Source: Macrococcus bovicus
GTDB taxonomy: Bacteria; Bacillota; Bacilli; Staphylococcales; Staphylococcaceae
Length of the DNA: 36,496 bases
NCBI RefSeq assembly: GCF_004359575.1
Contig: NZ_SCWF01000016.1
Span: forward strand, 1-36,496
Direction: 5' to 3'
The translations under genes were made by a program, and so were the position numbers. This document shows positions 23,268 through 31,241 of this stretch, one piece after another (the first letter of the stretch is position 1; every line of letters begins with the position of its first letter). The notes beneath the pieces were generated by a model. That model worked only from the letters and a program-made list of their open reading frames with translations. It was not told the origin of the DNA and did not search any database.

Positions 23268-23822
23268 TTAATAGAATGAAGGAGTCAGAACAAACAGTAC
23301 TTTCACAAAATCCTCACTATCATTGATAAAGCGATGTCTGATGTGTTTCGGGATTCTTACGACATCGCCTTCACTGAGCGGGTAGGCTGTCCCTTCTAGT
23401 TCTACTTGGATGTGTCCATTCATAATGACAGCAATTTCTTCTTTAGCGTCATGCACATAATGACTCTCAGTCGTATTAGAGCAAGGCTTGATCTCCATCA
23501 TCAGCATCTCCAGATTGGTATTCATGAAGTCCGGTGTCAGTACATCATAGACAATATGAGCATTATCTTCACGGTAGACTTTATGACGGTCGGCTTTTCT
23601 CGAAATTAAGGTGGCAGGGTCGATATCATTGATGAACAGGGTGAATAACGGTACACCTAACGCCTGGGCAAGGCGTTCCAGTACATGTAATGAAGGATTC
23701 CCTTTGCCCCGTTCCAGCTGGCTGATAAGTGATGTACTGATTTCTGAATGGTCAGCGAATTCTCGGATAGTCATCTGATTCATCTTACGATAGTTTGCGA
23801 TTGTACGGCCTATATGACTCAT
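23268..23822 (-). CDS. XRE-cupin transcriptional regulator
   Basis: A 184-residue regulator with an N-terminal helix-turn-helix (residues 7-62, MTIREFADHSEISTSLISQL then ERGKGNPS) and a C-terminal cupin barrel (residues 105-180, HYVHDAKEEIAVIMNGHIQV then EGDVVRIPKHIRHRF). The cupin senses a small molecule, often an amino acid or polyamine; the ligand here is unknown. It is divergent from the EamA-type exporter at 23964 with a palindrome in the shared region, so it most likely controls that exporter and itself. GGAGC-type ribosome binding sequence precedes the ATG. Confidence 0.92.
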   Translation of the reverse strand: MSHIGRTIANYRKMNQMTIREFADHSEISTSLISQLERGKGNPSLHVLERLAQALGVPLFTLFINDIDPATLISRKADRHKVYREDNAHIVYDVLTPDFMNTNLEMLMMEIKPCSNTTESHYVHDAKEEIAVIMNGHIQVELEGTAYPLSEGDVVRIPKHIRHRFINDSEDFVKVLFVLTPSFY

Positions 23823-23911
23823 GAAGCTCCTTTCTGTTTAGCATATTGACTTTTCAGCTGTAAAAAAGACAACATACTAAATCTGGCAGAATAAGATAGT
23901 GATTAGACTTC

Positions 23912-23947
23912 GTATACTATACAATTAACTTGTTTAATATAGTGTAC
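23912..23947. promoter_or_regulatory. Candidate operator between XRE-cupin regulator and EamA gene
   Basis: GTATACTATA (23912-23921) and TATAGTGTAC (23938-23947) form an inverted repeat with 9 of 10 complementary positions and a 16-base spacer. It lies 17 bases before the exporter's start codon and overlaps its probable promoter. Confidence 0.5.
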
Positions 23948-23963
23948 AAAGGGGAGAACCGTT

Positions 23964-24836
23964 TTGAAAGGAAAACAATTTATTCTGCTTATTCTAGGCG
24001 TTCTATTTTTATCATCTTCAGCTATCTTTGTGAAGCTGGCCGCTGCACCTCCGGAAGTGACAGCGTTCTATCGTATGCTGTTCTCGACAGCCATGTTGCT
24101 GCCTTTCGCACTGGGTGATCATCGAATCAGAGAAGAAATCAGCAGCTTCAACAGGAAAAAATTAGGACTGATATTTGTCGGCGGTATTTTATTAGCTGTT
24201 CATTATATCCTATGGTTTCAGTCGCTTGATTATACATCAGTGGCGAGTTCCACAGTCATTGTCACTCTGCAGCCGTTGTTTGCAGTGATAGGTGGCTACT
24301 ATCTGTATCAGGAACGTCTGAATAATAAAGCGTTGATCGGTATCCTCATCGCGATCATGGGCTGCTTTATTATCGGCTACCGTGATATGCAGCTGAGTAC
24401 AACGGCTCTAATAGGAGATATACTCGCTCTGATCGCAGCCGCGGTCATTACAGTCTATTTCTTTATCGGTCAGAGTACGCGTAAGCACTCTGGTCTTATT
24501 GCGTATTCTGTTCTGAGTTACGGCAGCAGTGCTATTTTTCTTTTAATCTACTGTCTGATCACTCGCAGTAACCTGACGCATTACAGTGCGGAGACATGGC
24601 TTTACCTCCTGGCACTTGCCTTATTTGCGACGATCATGGGACAGACTATCTTTAATTTCCTGATCAGATGGCTGAGCACAACCGTTATTTCCATGGCAAT
24701 ACTCGGTGAGGTCATCGGCACCTGTCTGCTGGGCTATATCTTTCTGAATGAAGGCATATCGATCAACCAGTTTATCGGCATCACCATTATTCTCATCGGA
24801 CAGGCCGTATTTATCTGGTTCAGTGGAGATAAGTAA
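23964..24836 (+). CDS. EamA/DMT-family transporter
   Basis: A 290-residue drug/metabolite transporter with ten predicted helices in two EamA repeats (residues 4-135 and 150-287). Conserved phrases are PPEVTAFYRMLFSTAMLLPF, SSTVIVTLQPLFAVIGGYYL at the end of repeat 1 and STTVISMAILGEVIGTCLLG in repeat 2. Members export amino acids, nucleobases or other metabolites. The start codon is TTG 23964, seven bases after GGGGAG. The divergent XRE-cupin regulator suggests export of a specific metabolite under ligand control. Confidence 0.9.
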   Translation: MKGKQFILLILGVLFLSSSAIFVKLAAAPPEVTAFYRMLFSTAMLLPFALGDHRIREEISSFNRKKLGLIFVGGILLAVHYILWFQSLDYTSVASSTVIVTLQPLFAVIGGYYLYQERLNNKALIGILIAIMGCFIIGYRDMQLSTTALIGDILALIAAAVITVYFFIGQSTRKHSGLIAYSVLSYGSSAIFLLIYCLITRSNLTHYSAETWLYLLALALFATIMGQTIFNFLIRWLSTTVISMAILGEVIGTCLLGYIFLNEGISINQFIGITIILIGQAVFIWFSGDK

Positions 24837-24955
24837 GACTTATTTATGAAATTCCCTTTTATAGACCAGGATGCTTTATTTGCAGCTGTTTAGTTAAACG
24901 ATGGATTTGCAAAAGAAGAGGAACTAAATATAAATGAATGTTGTCATCAACTAAA

Positions 24956-24990
24956 AAAACCGACTTCTCTTTAACTGAGAAATCGGTTTT
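24956..24990 (-). terminator. Terminator of the YhgE-like gene
   Basis: 14-base stem with one mismatch (AAAACCGACTTCTC and GAGAAATCGGTTTT, 7-base loop). On the minus strand it is followed by T7. Confidence 0.82.
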
Positions 24991-24994
24991 CCTG

Positions 24995-26350
24995 TTATGC
25001 AGGCACTTCTGCACGTTTTGTACTATGTTTACGAACAGCTGCCGCCAGTAATGATGAGGCAAGACCGAAACAGGCGAAACCGATCATCACTAGTACAGGT
25101 GTATTGAGCGTTAAGTCTTTATTCAAGTAGATCAGTTCACGGAGACCATCTGCGTAGAAGCTGAAAGGGTTCCATGTTAAGACATATTTCTGATAGAACT
25201 CGTTCAGCATCTGCTTAGGAAGCGTCAGCATCTGCATGCTGAAGAATAACAGCAGCACGAAGATTGGAATAGCTTTCATACCGAGCCATGCCATGACACC
25301 GAGAATCAGCATGATAAAACCGAACATCGAAATAGCGATGAATATTGTGGTCTGTGTGATGTCTGGCATATAGAAATCGAGCACTTGTGTAATGAACCAT
25401 ACACCCAGCACACTTGAAACGATCGCTGCGACCGCGGCCATCAGTGTCTGCATCAGGGTTGCTTTCAGACGCTCACCTTGTGTGATTAAACCAGAGGTAC
25501 GGAACGCGAAGAAGAGCAGAACGCCTGTTACAAGAGAGCCCATCCAGATAGGTGTGAAGAGTAGCATGCCAGCCATACCATTGCCCTGGTGCTCGTGAAT
25601 TTTATTTAAAGTTGTGTGTTTCACAGTAACAGGATTCATGACAGCATCCATATCAGCTGCTGCTACTTTAATATTATTTTTATCGAGTTGTGTTACTGCT
25701 TGTTGACTGATCATTTTGTTGATATTGTCACCCATACCTGACAGCATTTTATCGCTGATAGTAGCCGCCTGGCTTGATGCCCCTTGATTGATGATCACTT
25801 CAAGCTGCCCTTTCTTGACGGTGATCGGTTTTAATAAGTCTGCATTTTGTTTCTGCATTTCCTGCATTTTCTTCTGCATGTCCTGCGCTATTTTCTGTGC
25901 TTGCTGAGGTGGGATTTCGCCGCTTACGACTTTCGCTTTTAATTCTGCCTGCGCTTTTTCGGCTTTCGTCTTCGCTTCAGCTTTTTTAGCCGTCTGAATT
26001 TCACTGCGCATCGCGCTCGTTGCATTTTCCGTGAAGTGGGAGGGAATAACAATAGCACTGTAATACTCATTATTATCGAATCCTGCTTGCAGCGCGTCTT
26101 TGTCTTTCACATCGATAAAGTCCACTGTTTCATTCAAGTCTTTATTATCTTTGATTTTATCTGTGAATGTTTCACCGATATTCATCTTTTTACCTTGGAT
26201 TTCAAGTCCTTTATCCATATTGACGATGGCGATGGGCAGATCTTTCGGTTTCGGATTGAATGCAGGATAGAAGGCTGTCGACATAATCCAGATGAGCAAT
26301 GCCCCTGCAATTAATGGAATATAAAACAGTTTATTCTTTAAAATTTTCAT
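24995..26350 (-). CDS. YhgE/Pip-type ABC-2 membrane protein (DUF3533-like)
   Basis: A 451-residue protein. One N-terminal helix (KNKLFYIPLIAGALLIWIMS) is followed by a large extracellular domain with the YhgE hallmark LPIAIVNMDKG. A Lys/Ala/Glu-rich coiled coil runs over about residues 110-175 (AEAKTKAEKAQAELKAKVVS). A C-terminal five-helix ABC-2-like membrane domain starts near MLLFTPIWMGSLVTGVLLF. Relatives include phage infection protein (phage receptor in Lactococcus) and export components linked to ESX-type secretion and drug resistance; the precise role is unknown. ATG 26350 follows AAGGAGG; ATG 26371 is upstream of that site. It has no ATPase partner nearby. Confidence 0.88.
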   Translation of the reverse strand: MKILKNKLFYIPLIAGALLIWIMSTAFYPAFNPKPKDLPIAIVNMDKGLEIQGKKMNIGETFTDKIKDNKDLNETVDFIDVKDKDALQAGFDNNEYYSAIVIPSHFTENATSAMRSEIQTAKKAEAKTKAEKAQAELKAKVVSGEIPPQQAQKIAQDMQKKMQEMQKQNADLLKPITVKKGQLEVIINQGASSQAATISDKMLSGMGDNINKMISQQAVTQLDKNNIKVAAADMDAVMNPVTVKHTTLNKIHEHQGNGMAGMLLFTPIWMGSLVTGVLLFFAFRTSGLITQGERLKATLMQTLMAAVAAIVSSVLGVWFITQVLDFYMPDITQTTIFIAISMFGFIMLILGVMAWLGMKAIPIFVLLLFFSMQMLTLPKQMLNEFYQKYVLTWNPFSFYADGLRELIYLNKDLTLNTPVLVMIGFACFGLASSLLAAAVRKHSTKRAEVPA

Positions 26351-26693
26351 CTTGTCCTCCTTATTGAACAATGTGTTGATTAATGATTGATATGTATATT
26401 ATAGTAATTTTAAAAAAGAACACAATAATCAATAATGGAAATTACGTTTAATAAAATACATAATTTATAAAAATGACTATTAGTAGAAAATAAACCGAAA
26501 AATTATTGACTGTATCAATAAAAATAAGCTTGTAGGAAAAGGAAGTAGGGTAGTAAACAGAGAAGAGAGCGTCAGGTAGCTTTAAATAAGAATAAGTCCT
26601 TTTTGCTCAAATAGCCAAAATAATTCCTCTCTTATAATTGGAAAGTGTTAAAATTAAATTATGTTAACACATTCACAAAAGGAGAATTCGCTT
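26351..26693. other. Divergent promoter region, yhgE-like gene and formate/nitrite transporter
   Basis: 343 AT-rich bases with a clear minus-strand promoter at 26398-26425 and a plus-strand inverted repeat (GTGTTA at 26645-26650, TAACAC at 26665-26670) just before the transporter. I see no gene in it. Confidence 0.5.
26398..26425 (-). promoter_or_regulatory. Promoter of the YhgE-like gene
   Basis: On the minus strand TTGTGT and TATAAT are separated by 16 bases, about 35 bases upstream of the AAGGAGG. Confidence 0.6.
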
Positions 26694-27524
26694 ATGCAAA
26701 TTGAAAAACCAGTTAAGTCCGTTTCTGACACCTTTACCAGCACAGATAACATCGGAGAAGCATTGACGCAAGTGGCTTTAAAAGAAGTGAACGTCGACCG
26801 TGAACCGGCCCGCTATATCTTAAAAGCGATAATAGCAGGTTTTCTGCTGGCGATCATGGCCGTCTTTTCTTTAGCTGTCAAAACACAATTTGAAGGGGCA
26901 AGTCATGGTCTCGTCAATATTTTGGGTGCTATCGCCTTTAGTATCGCACTCATTATGATTGTCCTGACAAAAGCGGAACTTTTAACAAGTAACTTCATGT
27001 ATCTGACAGTAGGTCTCTATTATCGTACGATTTCAATGGGGAAAGTCGCTAAAATCTTCACGTATTGTTTTATAGGTAATATTATTGGCGGTTTTATCTT
27101 ATTCGGTATGATGACAGGCACTAAAGTCATGACGCCTGAAATGGTAGCTGCACTGACAAAGACAGTCTCTGCTAAGACAATCGAGTCCACCTGGCTGGCG
27201 ATTATGATTAAAGGGATCTTTGCTAACTTCTTTATCAATATTGGAATTTTTATTGCGATGCAGTGTAAAGAAGCACTCGCGAAAGCATTCTTCGTCGGCA
27301 TCGGTGTGGTCATATTCGTCTTTATGGCCTACGAGCACGTTGTTTATAATACAGGGTTATTCGCAGGTATGATATTTTACAATCCAGATGCTATATCATG
27401 GATGGATATCCTGAAAAATGTTATCTTCGCTTTCATCGGTAATTATATTGGTGGCGGTATCTTTGTTGGTTTAGTCTATTCTTACTTGAACGGCCATCGT
27501 GACGACATCGTTAAAGTAAAATAG
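26694..27524 (+). CDS. Formate/nitrite transporter family protein
   Basis: A 276-residue FNT channel with six helices that forms pentamers and passes small monovalent anions such as formate, nitrite or hydrosulfide. Family features are LVNILGAIAFSIALIMIVL, KAELLTSNFMYLTVGLYYRT (the omega-loop region) and GIFANFFINIGIFIAMQCKE. The central gating His lies in FMAYEHVVYNTGLFAGMIFY. The anion cannot be deduced; no formate lyase or nitrite reductase gene is adjacent. ATG 26694 follows AAAGGAG by nine bases; the in-frame ATG at 26661 lies in the promoter region. Confidence 0.92.
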   Translation: MQIEKPVKSVSDTFTSTDNIGEALTQVALKEVNVDREPARYILKAIIAGFLLAIMAVFSLAVKTQFEGASHGLVNILGAIAFSIALIMIVLTKAELLTSNFMYLTVGLYYRTISMGKVAKIFTYCFIGNIIGGFILFGMMTGTKVMTPEMVAALTKTVSAKTIESTWLAIMIKGIFANFFINIGIFIAMQCKEALAKAFFVGIGVVIFVFMAYEHVVYNTGLFAGMIFYNPDAISWMDILKNVIFAFIGNYIGGGIFVGLVYSYLNGHRDDIVKVK

Positions 27525-27530
27525 AAAGCT

Positions 27531-27565
27531 AAAAATACGGACCTTCTCTGAAGGTTCGTATTTTT
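27531..27565 (+). terminator. Terminator
   Basis: 16-pair stem with one G-U pair (AAAAATACGGACCTTC, loop TCT, GAAGGTTCGTATTTTT). Confidence 0.9.
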
Positions 27566-27650
27566 AGTGATTGATGAGAAGAATGGGAGCAGATGTAAGG
27601 CCGTGATGATAGGGTAAGCGGGTATAGAAAGCTTAAAGGGGTGATGACAC

Positions 27651-28355
27651 TTGAGTAATTCGGATCAGTTTCTGACAGAATTCAATTTACTTCATGAAGC
27701 GATGAAGAAATACACAAAGCGTGATAATAACTTTGGTTCACTTTTCTATCAATTGAAAGAGAAACATCCTGTCATTAAGCAATATCAGGATGATATCAAC
27801 ATGGCCCGTGAACTGCGCAATTTACTTGTACATGAGAAGAAAGAGACATTTAATATAGCAGAGCCTACAGCAGAATTTATTGACATGCTGAAGACGATCC
27901 GGCAACAGTTCGAAAATCCAGCGACCGTCAGTATCTTCAGTAAAGAAGTAATCAGTTTAAATGATACGGATAGTCTACTCAGAGTACTGGAACTAGTGGA
28001 GCAGTATCATGTTTCGCAGTATCCAGTTTTTCAAGGTCAACATTTTCTCGGTATTTTGACAGACAACGGTATTACGAACTGGTTGTCTTCTGTGCGTAAA
28101 GAAACACCGCTTGATCTAAACAAATATAAAGTAAGTGAACTGTTATCTAAAGATGATAAAGGAGCATCTTATGAAGTTGTTAAGCAGGATATGCCGCTCT
28201 ATGAAATCGAGAAAAAAATGATAGAGCGCATCAACCAGAAGGGCCATTCGAAGTTGACCATGCTGATTTCAAAAACAGGAGCCATCAAACAAAGAGAAGA
28301 TATTGTCGGTATTATTACGCCGGGGGATATGCCGAAAGTCATAGAATATCTCTAA
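27651..28355 (+). CDS. CBS-domain protein with HEPN-like N-terminal domain
   Basis: A 234-residue soluble protein. The N-terminal helical domain (1-90) contains MARELRNLLVHEKK, in which Arg56-Asn57 and His61 match the R-X4-H pattern of HEPN RNase or nucleotide-binding domains. Residues 95-234 form a CBS pair (SIFSKEVISLNDTDSLLRVL, then QYPVFQGQHFLGILTDNGI, later EDIVGIITPGDMPKVIEYL), a module that binds adenine nucleotides. The design suggests a helical effector domain gated by an adenine nucleotide, but HEPN assignment is my inference from one motif. The start is TTG 27651 after GGGGTGATG. It is monocistronic. Confidence 0.85.
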   Translation: MSNSDQFLTEFNLLHEAMKKYTKRDNNFGSLFYQLKEKHPVIKQYQDDINMARELRNLLVHEKKETFNIAEPTAEFIDMLKTIRQQFENPATVSIFSKEVISLNDTDSLLRVLELVEQYHVSQYPVFQGQHFLGILTDNGITNWLSSVRKETPLDLNKYKVSELLSKDDKGASYEVVKQDMPLYEIEKKMIERINQKGHSKLTMLISKTGAIKQREDIVGIITPGDMPKVIEYL

Positions 28356-28365
28356 TTAAAAACGA

Positions 28366-28547
28366 CTCTGGGACATAAATAACTAAATATACGATTTATC
28401 TAACGGCTCGAAAAAAAAACGGAAATTCCATGATAAACTGCCGCAGGTAGTCAGATTATCTATAAAAATTAAAAAAGATGAAGAAAATGGTGTATACACA
28501 TTTTCTTCGTCTTTTTTACAAGCTAGAACTACTTATGTCCTAGACTC
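28366..28547. repeat. Staphylococcal-type GGGACATAA intergenic repeat with nested terminator hairpin
   Basis: ACTCTGGGACATAAATAACT (28366-28385) and AACTACTTATGTCCTAGACTC at 28527-28547 form the imperfect ends of a 180-base unit. Similar TCTGGGACATAAA sequences recur in staphylococcal intergenic regions. A long hairpin lies inside: 28471-28494 pairs with 28495-28517 (AAAAAAGATGAAGAAAATG against CATTTTCTTCGTCTTTTTT with one wobble and one bulge). It separates two convergent genes and acts as a terminator in both directions. Confidence 0.65.
28471..28517. terminator. Bidirectional terminator hairpin
   Basis: About 22 paired positions with a GTGTATACAC palindrome at the tip and A6/T6 at the base; it lies inside the repeat unit 28366-28547. 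Confidence 0.85.
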
Positions 28548-29285
28548 TTATTTTTGTGAATTTTTTAAGTTTCGTATCAATACAGTGATAGCTGTGATAA
28601 CCTGGACGATCATACATCCGATAAGAACCATTAGCAATAATGAATTCTGGTTTTCAAAGTAAATAGCAGCAAAGGCCCAGACGAAAACTAGCGGATATAG
28701 AAAATCGTGATACTTAAATGCGATATAAAGACAAAGAGCAGTTGCGACAATCAACATCACCCATGTCCATGTCAGTTCTGACATGCCAAGTACGTTTGAA
28801 ACGTTTAATGATTTCACATATGTAAAGATATTAACAATCGTTGCTACAGTGACCCAGGCAAAGTAGATGCCGAAAACTACGCGGTCAAATGGATCATTAT
28901 GATATTGTGATATTTTTCGGTAAATAATAACTAAAGTGAGCAGTAAAGCAATGATAACAATGACTGAAGCAAGCTTCCAGTTCTTTGTGAAAACATAAAT
29001 CCATAAGCCGTTTAAAATAAAGTTCAGAATCGGCCAGAATGTTAGATTCTCACCTTGTGTTAAACCGTAATCTTGTTGCTGATCAAAAAACAGACGAATA
29101 ATCCAGATGATAATAAGGAGATAAATGAGACTCCATATCGAAAAAGCATAACCAGCAGGCTGGATCAGTGCCTGGTCCTGATTGGCCACTCTGCCGACAT
29201 TCATTGAAGTGAGATAGTTCATAATAAGTGTACCGATGAAAACAATCACATAAATAAGAGGCCAAAATTTAGCACGAAACATCAT
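28548..29285 (-). CDS. TspO/MBR-related tryptophan-rich membrane protein
   Basis: A 245-residue polytopic protein with about eight helices. QPAGYAFSIWSLIYLLIIIW resembles the PPGWVFGPVW-type signature of the TspO/MBR group, and NGLWIYVFTKNWKLASVIVI matches its second motif. The length is about 80 residues longer than classical TspO, as in the extended tryptophan-rich sensory protein family of Firmicutes. TspO relatives bind porphyrins or sterols; the ligand here is unknown. AAAGGG lies six bases before ATG 29285; TTG 29291 and ATG 29282 are alternatives. Confidence 0.8.
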   Translation of the reverse strand: MMFRAKFWPLIYVIVFIGTLIMNYLTSMNVGRVANQDQALIQPAGYAFSIWSLIYLLIIIWIIRLFFDQQQDYGLTQGENLTFWPILNFILNGLWIYVFTKNWKLASVIVIIALLLTLVIIYRKISQYHNDPFDRVVFGIYFAWVTVATIVNIFTYVKSLNVSNVLGMSELTWTWVMLIVATALCLYIAFKYHDFLYPLVFVWAFAAIYFENQNSLLLMVLIGCMIVQVITAITVLIRNLKNSQK

Positions 29286-29819
29286 CCACAACCCTTTCTT
29301 TAAATGGACTATTCCCTAACTGTTCAATTTGAAACCTATTTATTTGTGCATCATGTATTCTGGGTCATTCTGTTTTAATGATTACTCAATATAACGACAA
29401 ACTATATAAATGCTGTCTGTTCCTTTTTGAATGTGCCCGATAATTGGTATATCGAAGAAAGCCTGGCTGGCCTTCTTCATCGCCGTAGAAAAAATGATTC
29501 ATAGAAAGATTATCCTATTTGACAGAAATTTTGACTAATCTTAAACCTCGTATTTCAGTATAAAAATGCTGAGTTACTCTCATATCTTTTGTATACATGG
29601 GAATGTGATAATGACCTTTAATATTCATAAACATTACTTTGCAGACAACTTAATAATTGAATCTAGAATAGGTCAAACCATCTACATGATATGTGACAAT
29701 ATTGCAAATTAAATTATTATTAGTTACTAGTAGCAGGTAATAAGTGATAGAATAATTACCGTAGATATTTTCAGGATAGATAGATGCATTTGGTAACTGA
29801 AATGGAAGGTAGTGGCTTA
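29286..29819. other. Intergenic region with dioxygenase remnant and bkd operon promoter region
   Basis: Besides the pseudogene at 29397-29634, the AT-rich 29635-29819 must hold the bkd promoter; TTACTA near 29732 and TAGAAT about 18 bases further is a weak candidate. Confidence 0.4.
29397..29634 (-). pseudogene. Ring-cleaving dioxygenase, second copy, 5' fragment
   Basis: On the minus strand, ATG 29634/29628 opens NIKGHYHIPMYTKDMRVTQH, clearly homologous to the first module of the dioxygenase at 12077. A TAG then replaces the Gln codon of the intact gene (ISVK, stop, DNLSMNHFFYGDEEGQPG). After a short deletion, homology continues as FFDIP and QKGTDSIY before ending near 29397. About 80 of 306 codons remain. 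The divergence from the intact gene indicates an old paralogue rather than a recent copy. Confidence 0.8.
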
Positions 29820-31229
29820 ATGGTATTAGAAACAGATTTGCTCATATTAGGTGGAGGGACAGGCGGTTATGTAGCTGCTATTCATGCAGCTAAGCAGGGA
29901 CAGGAGGTTGTCATCGTTGAGAAGGAACAGCTTGGTGGAACTTGTCTTCACCGTGGCTGTATTCCAACAAAAGCATTGCTGCGCAGTGCGGAAGTTTATG
30001 ACACTGTAAAACGAGCTGATGAGTTCGGTATCTCAAGCGGAGAAGCAGGATTCGATTTTCTGAAAGTGCAGACTAGAAAGGAAAAAATTGTTGAGCAGCT
30101 TCATCAAGGGGTGGAGTCCTTATGCAAAAAAAATAAAATCAAGATTTATCACGGAGAAGGTGCGATATTAGGTCCTTCTATCTTCTCACCTGTTTCGGGG
30201 GCTGTAGCGATAACTTTTCCGGATTTAGATGAGGAAGAACTAATCATTGTGCCGAAAAAGCTCATAATTGCGACAGGATCTTCTCCGCGCACATTGCCGA
30301 ATGTCGAGATAGATGAAACTTCTATTCTGACATCAAACGGTATGCTTAACCTGCAGAAACTGCCAGAGAAAATGGCAGTGATCGGCGGTGGTGTCATTGG
30401 AGTGGAATGGGCATCGCTTCTGAATAGTTTTGGTGTAGATGTTACCATCATCGAGTATGCAGAAAGGCTCGTCATTAACGAAAGCGAATCAATTGCGAAA
30501 GAACTGCAGAAACAGTTTGAACAACGCGGCATTCATGTGGTCACACAAGCCGCTGTTAAGAGTGCCACAGTAGAGGCAGAGAAAGTGCAGATTGAATTAG
30601 GAGATCAGAATGTAATGGTATTTGATAAGGTTATGGTTGCTGTGGGCCGTACACCTAATGTTATGGGGATAGGACTACAGAACACATCTGTTCGGTTCAA
30701 TGATAGAGGCATAATGGTCAATGATTATTACCAGACGACAGAAAGTCATATATATGCAATCGGCGACTGTATCGACACGCTGCAACTTGCACATGTCGCC
30801 GCTAAAGAAGGTGAAATAGCTGTGTGCCATCTGCTTGGTAAAACAGTGCCACCGCTTAATTATCAGGACATTCCTAAAAGCACTTATACACAGCCTGAGA
30901 TTGCGAGTATCGGCTATCATGCATCGAATTTCCCGGAACATATGAAAGTCAACGTCGGCAAGTTTCATTTCAGAGGCAACGGTAAATCGCTTATCTACGG
31001 AGAGGCAGAGGGTTTTGTCGAAGTGCTACGCGACACAGAAACAGATGATCTTATCGGTGTCTCAATTATCGGCCCACATGCTACGGAACTGATCAGCGAA
31101 GCGACTGCAAGCATCTATTTAAATGCATCAGCGCTTGAATTAAGTGATATAGTTCATGCCCATCCAACAATGTCAGAGACACTGATGGAAGCAGCACTGG
31201 ATACTTACGGACTGGCGATTCATAAATAG
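29820..31229 (+). CDS. lpdV: Dihydrolipoyl dehydrogenase, E3 of the branched-chain 2-oxoacid dehydrogenase complex
   Basis: A 469-residue FAD enzyme that reoxidises the lipoyl group of E2 with NAD+. The FAD fingerprint is LLILGGGTGGYVAAIHAAKQ, the redox disulfide is Cys42/Cys47 in GGTCLHRGCIPTK and the NAD fingerprint is MAVIGGGVIGVEWASLL. FAD site AIGDC and the catalytic HAHPTMSE near the C-terminus complete it. ATG 29820 is preferred, after GGAAGGT; ATG 29784 would add 12 unusual residues. It is the first gene of a four-gene operon in the order E3, E1 alpha, E1 beta, E2, the order of the bkd operon core in Firmicutes. Confidence 0.95.
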   Translation: MVLETDLLILGGGTGGYVAAIHAAKQGQEVVIVEKEQLGGTCLHRGCIPTKALLRSAEVYDTVKRADEFGISSGEAGFDFLKVQTRKEKIVEQLHQGVESLCKKNKIKIYHGEGAILGPSIFSPVSGAVAITFPDLDEEELIIVPKKLIIATGSSPRTLPNVEIDETSILTSNGMLNLQKLPEKMAVIGGGVIGVEWASLLNSFGVDVTIIEYAERLVINESESIAKELQKQFEQRGIHVVTQAAVKSATVEAEKVQIELGDQNVMVFDKVMVAVGRTPNVMGIGLQNTSVRFNDRGIMVNDYYQTTESHIYAIGDCIDTLQLAHVAAKEGEIAVCHLLGKTVPPLNYQDIPKSTYTQPEIASIGYHASNFPEHMKVNVGKFHFRGNGKSLIYGEAEGFVEVLRDTETDDLIGVSIIGPHATELISEATASIYLNASALELSDIVHAHPTMSETLMEAALDTYGLAIHK

Positions 31230-31241
31230 GAGGTTGAAAAA

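Noticed and set aside
24846-24974. Plus-strand frame starting MKFPFIDQDALFAAV with a TAG at codon 16 and continuing LNDGFAKEEELNINECCHQ
   Set aside because: Protein-like, possibly a decayed small gene, but too short and without a recognisable family to call.
26645-26670. GTGTTA...TAACAC inverted repeat considered as a Rex or FNR site
   Set aside because: It fits neither the Rex (TTGTGAA-N4-TTCACAA) nor the FNR (TTGAT-N4-ATCAA) consensus.
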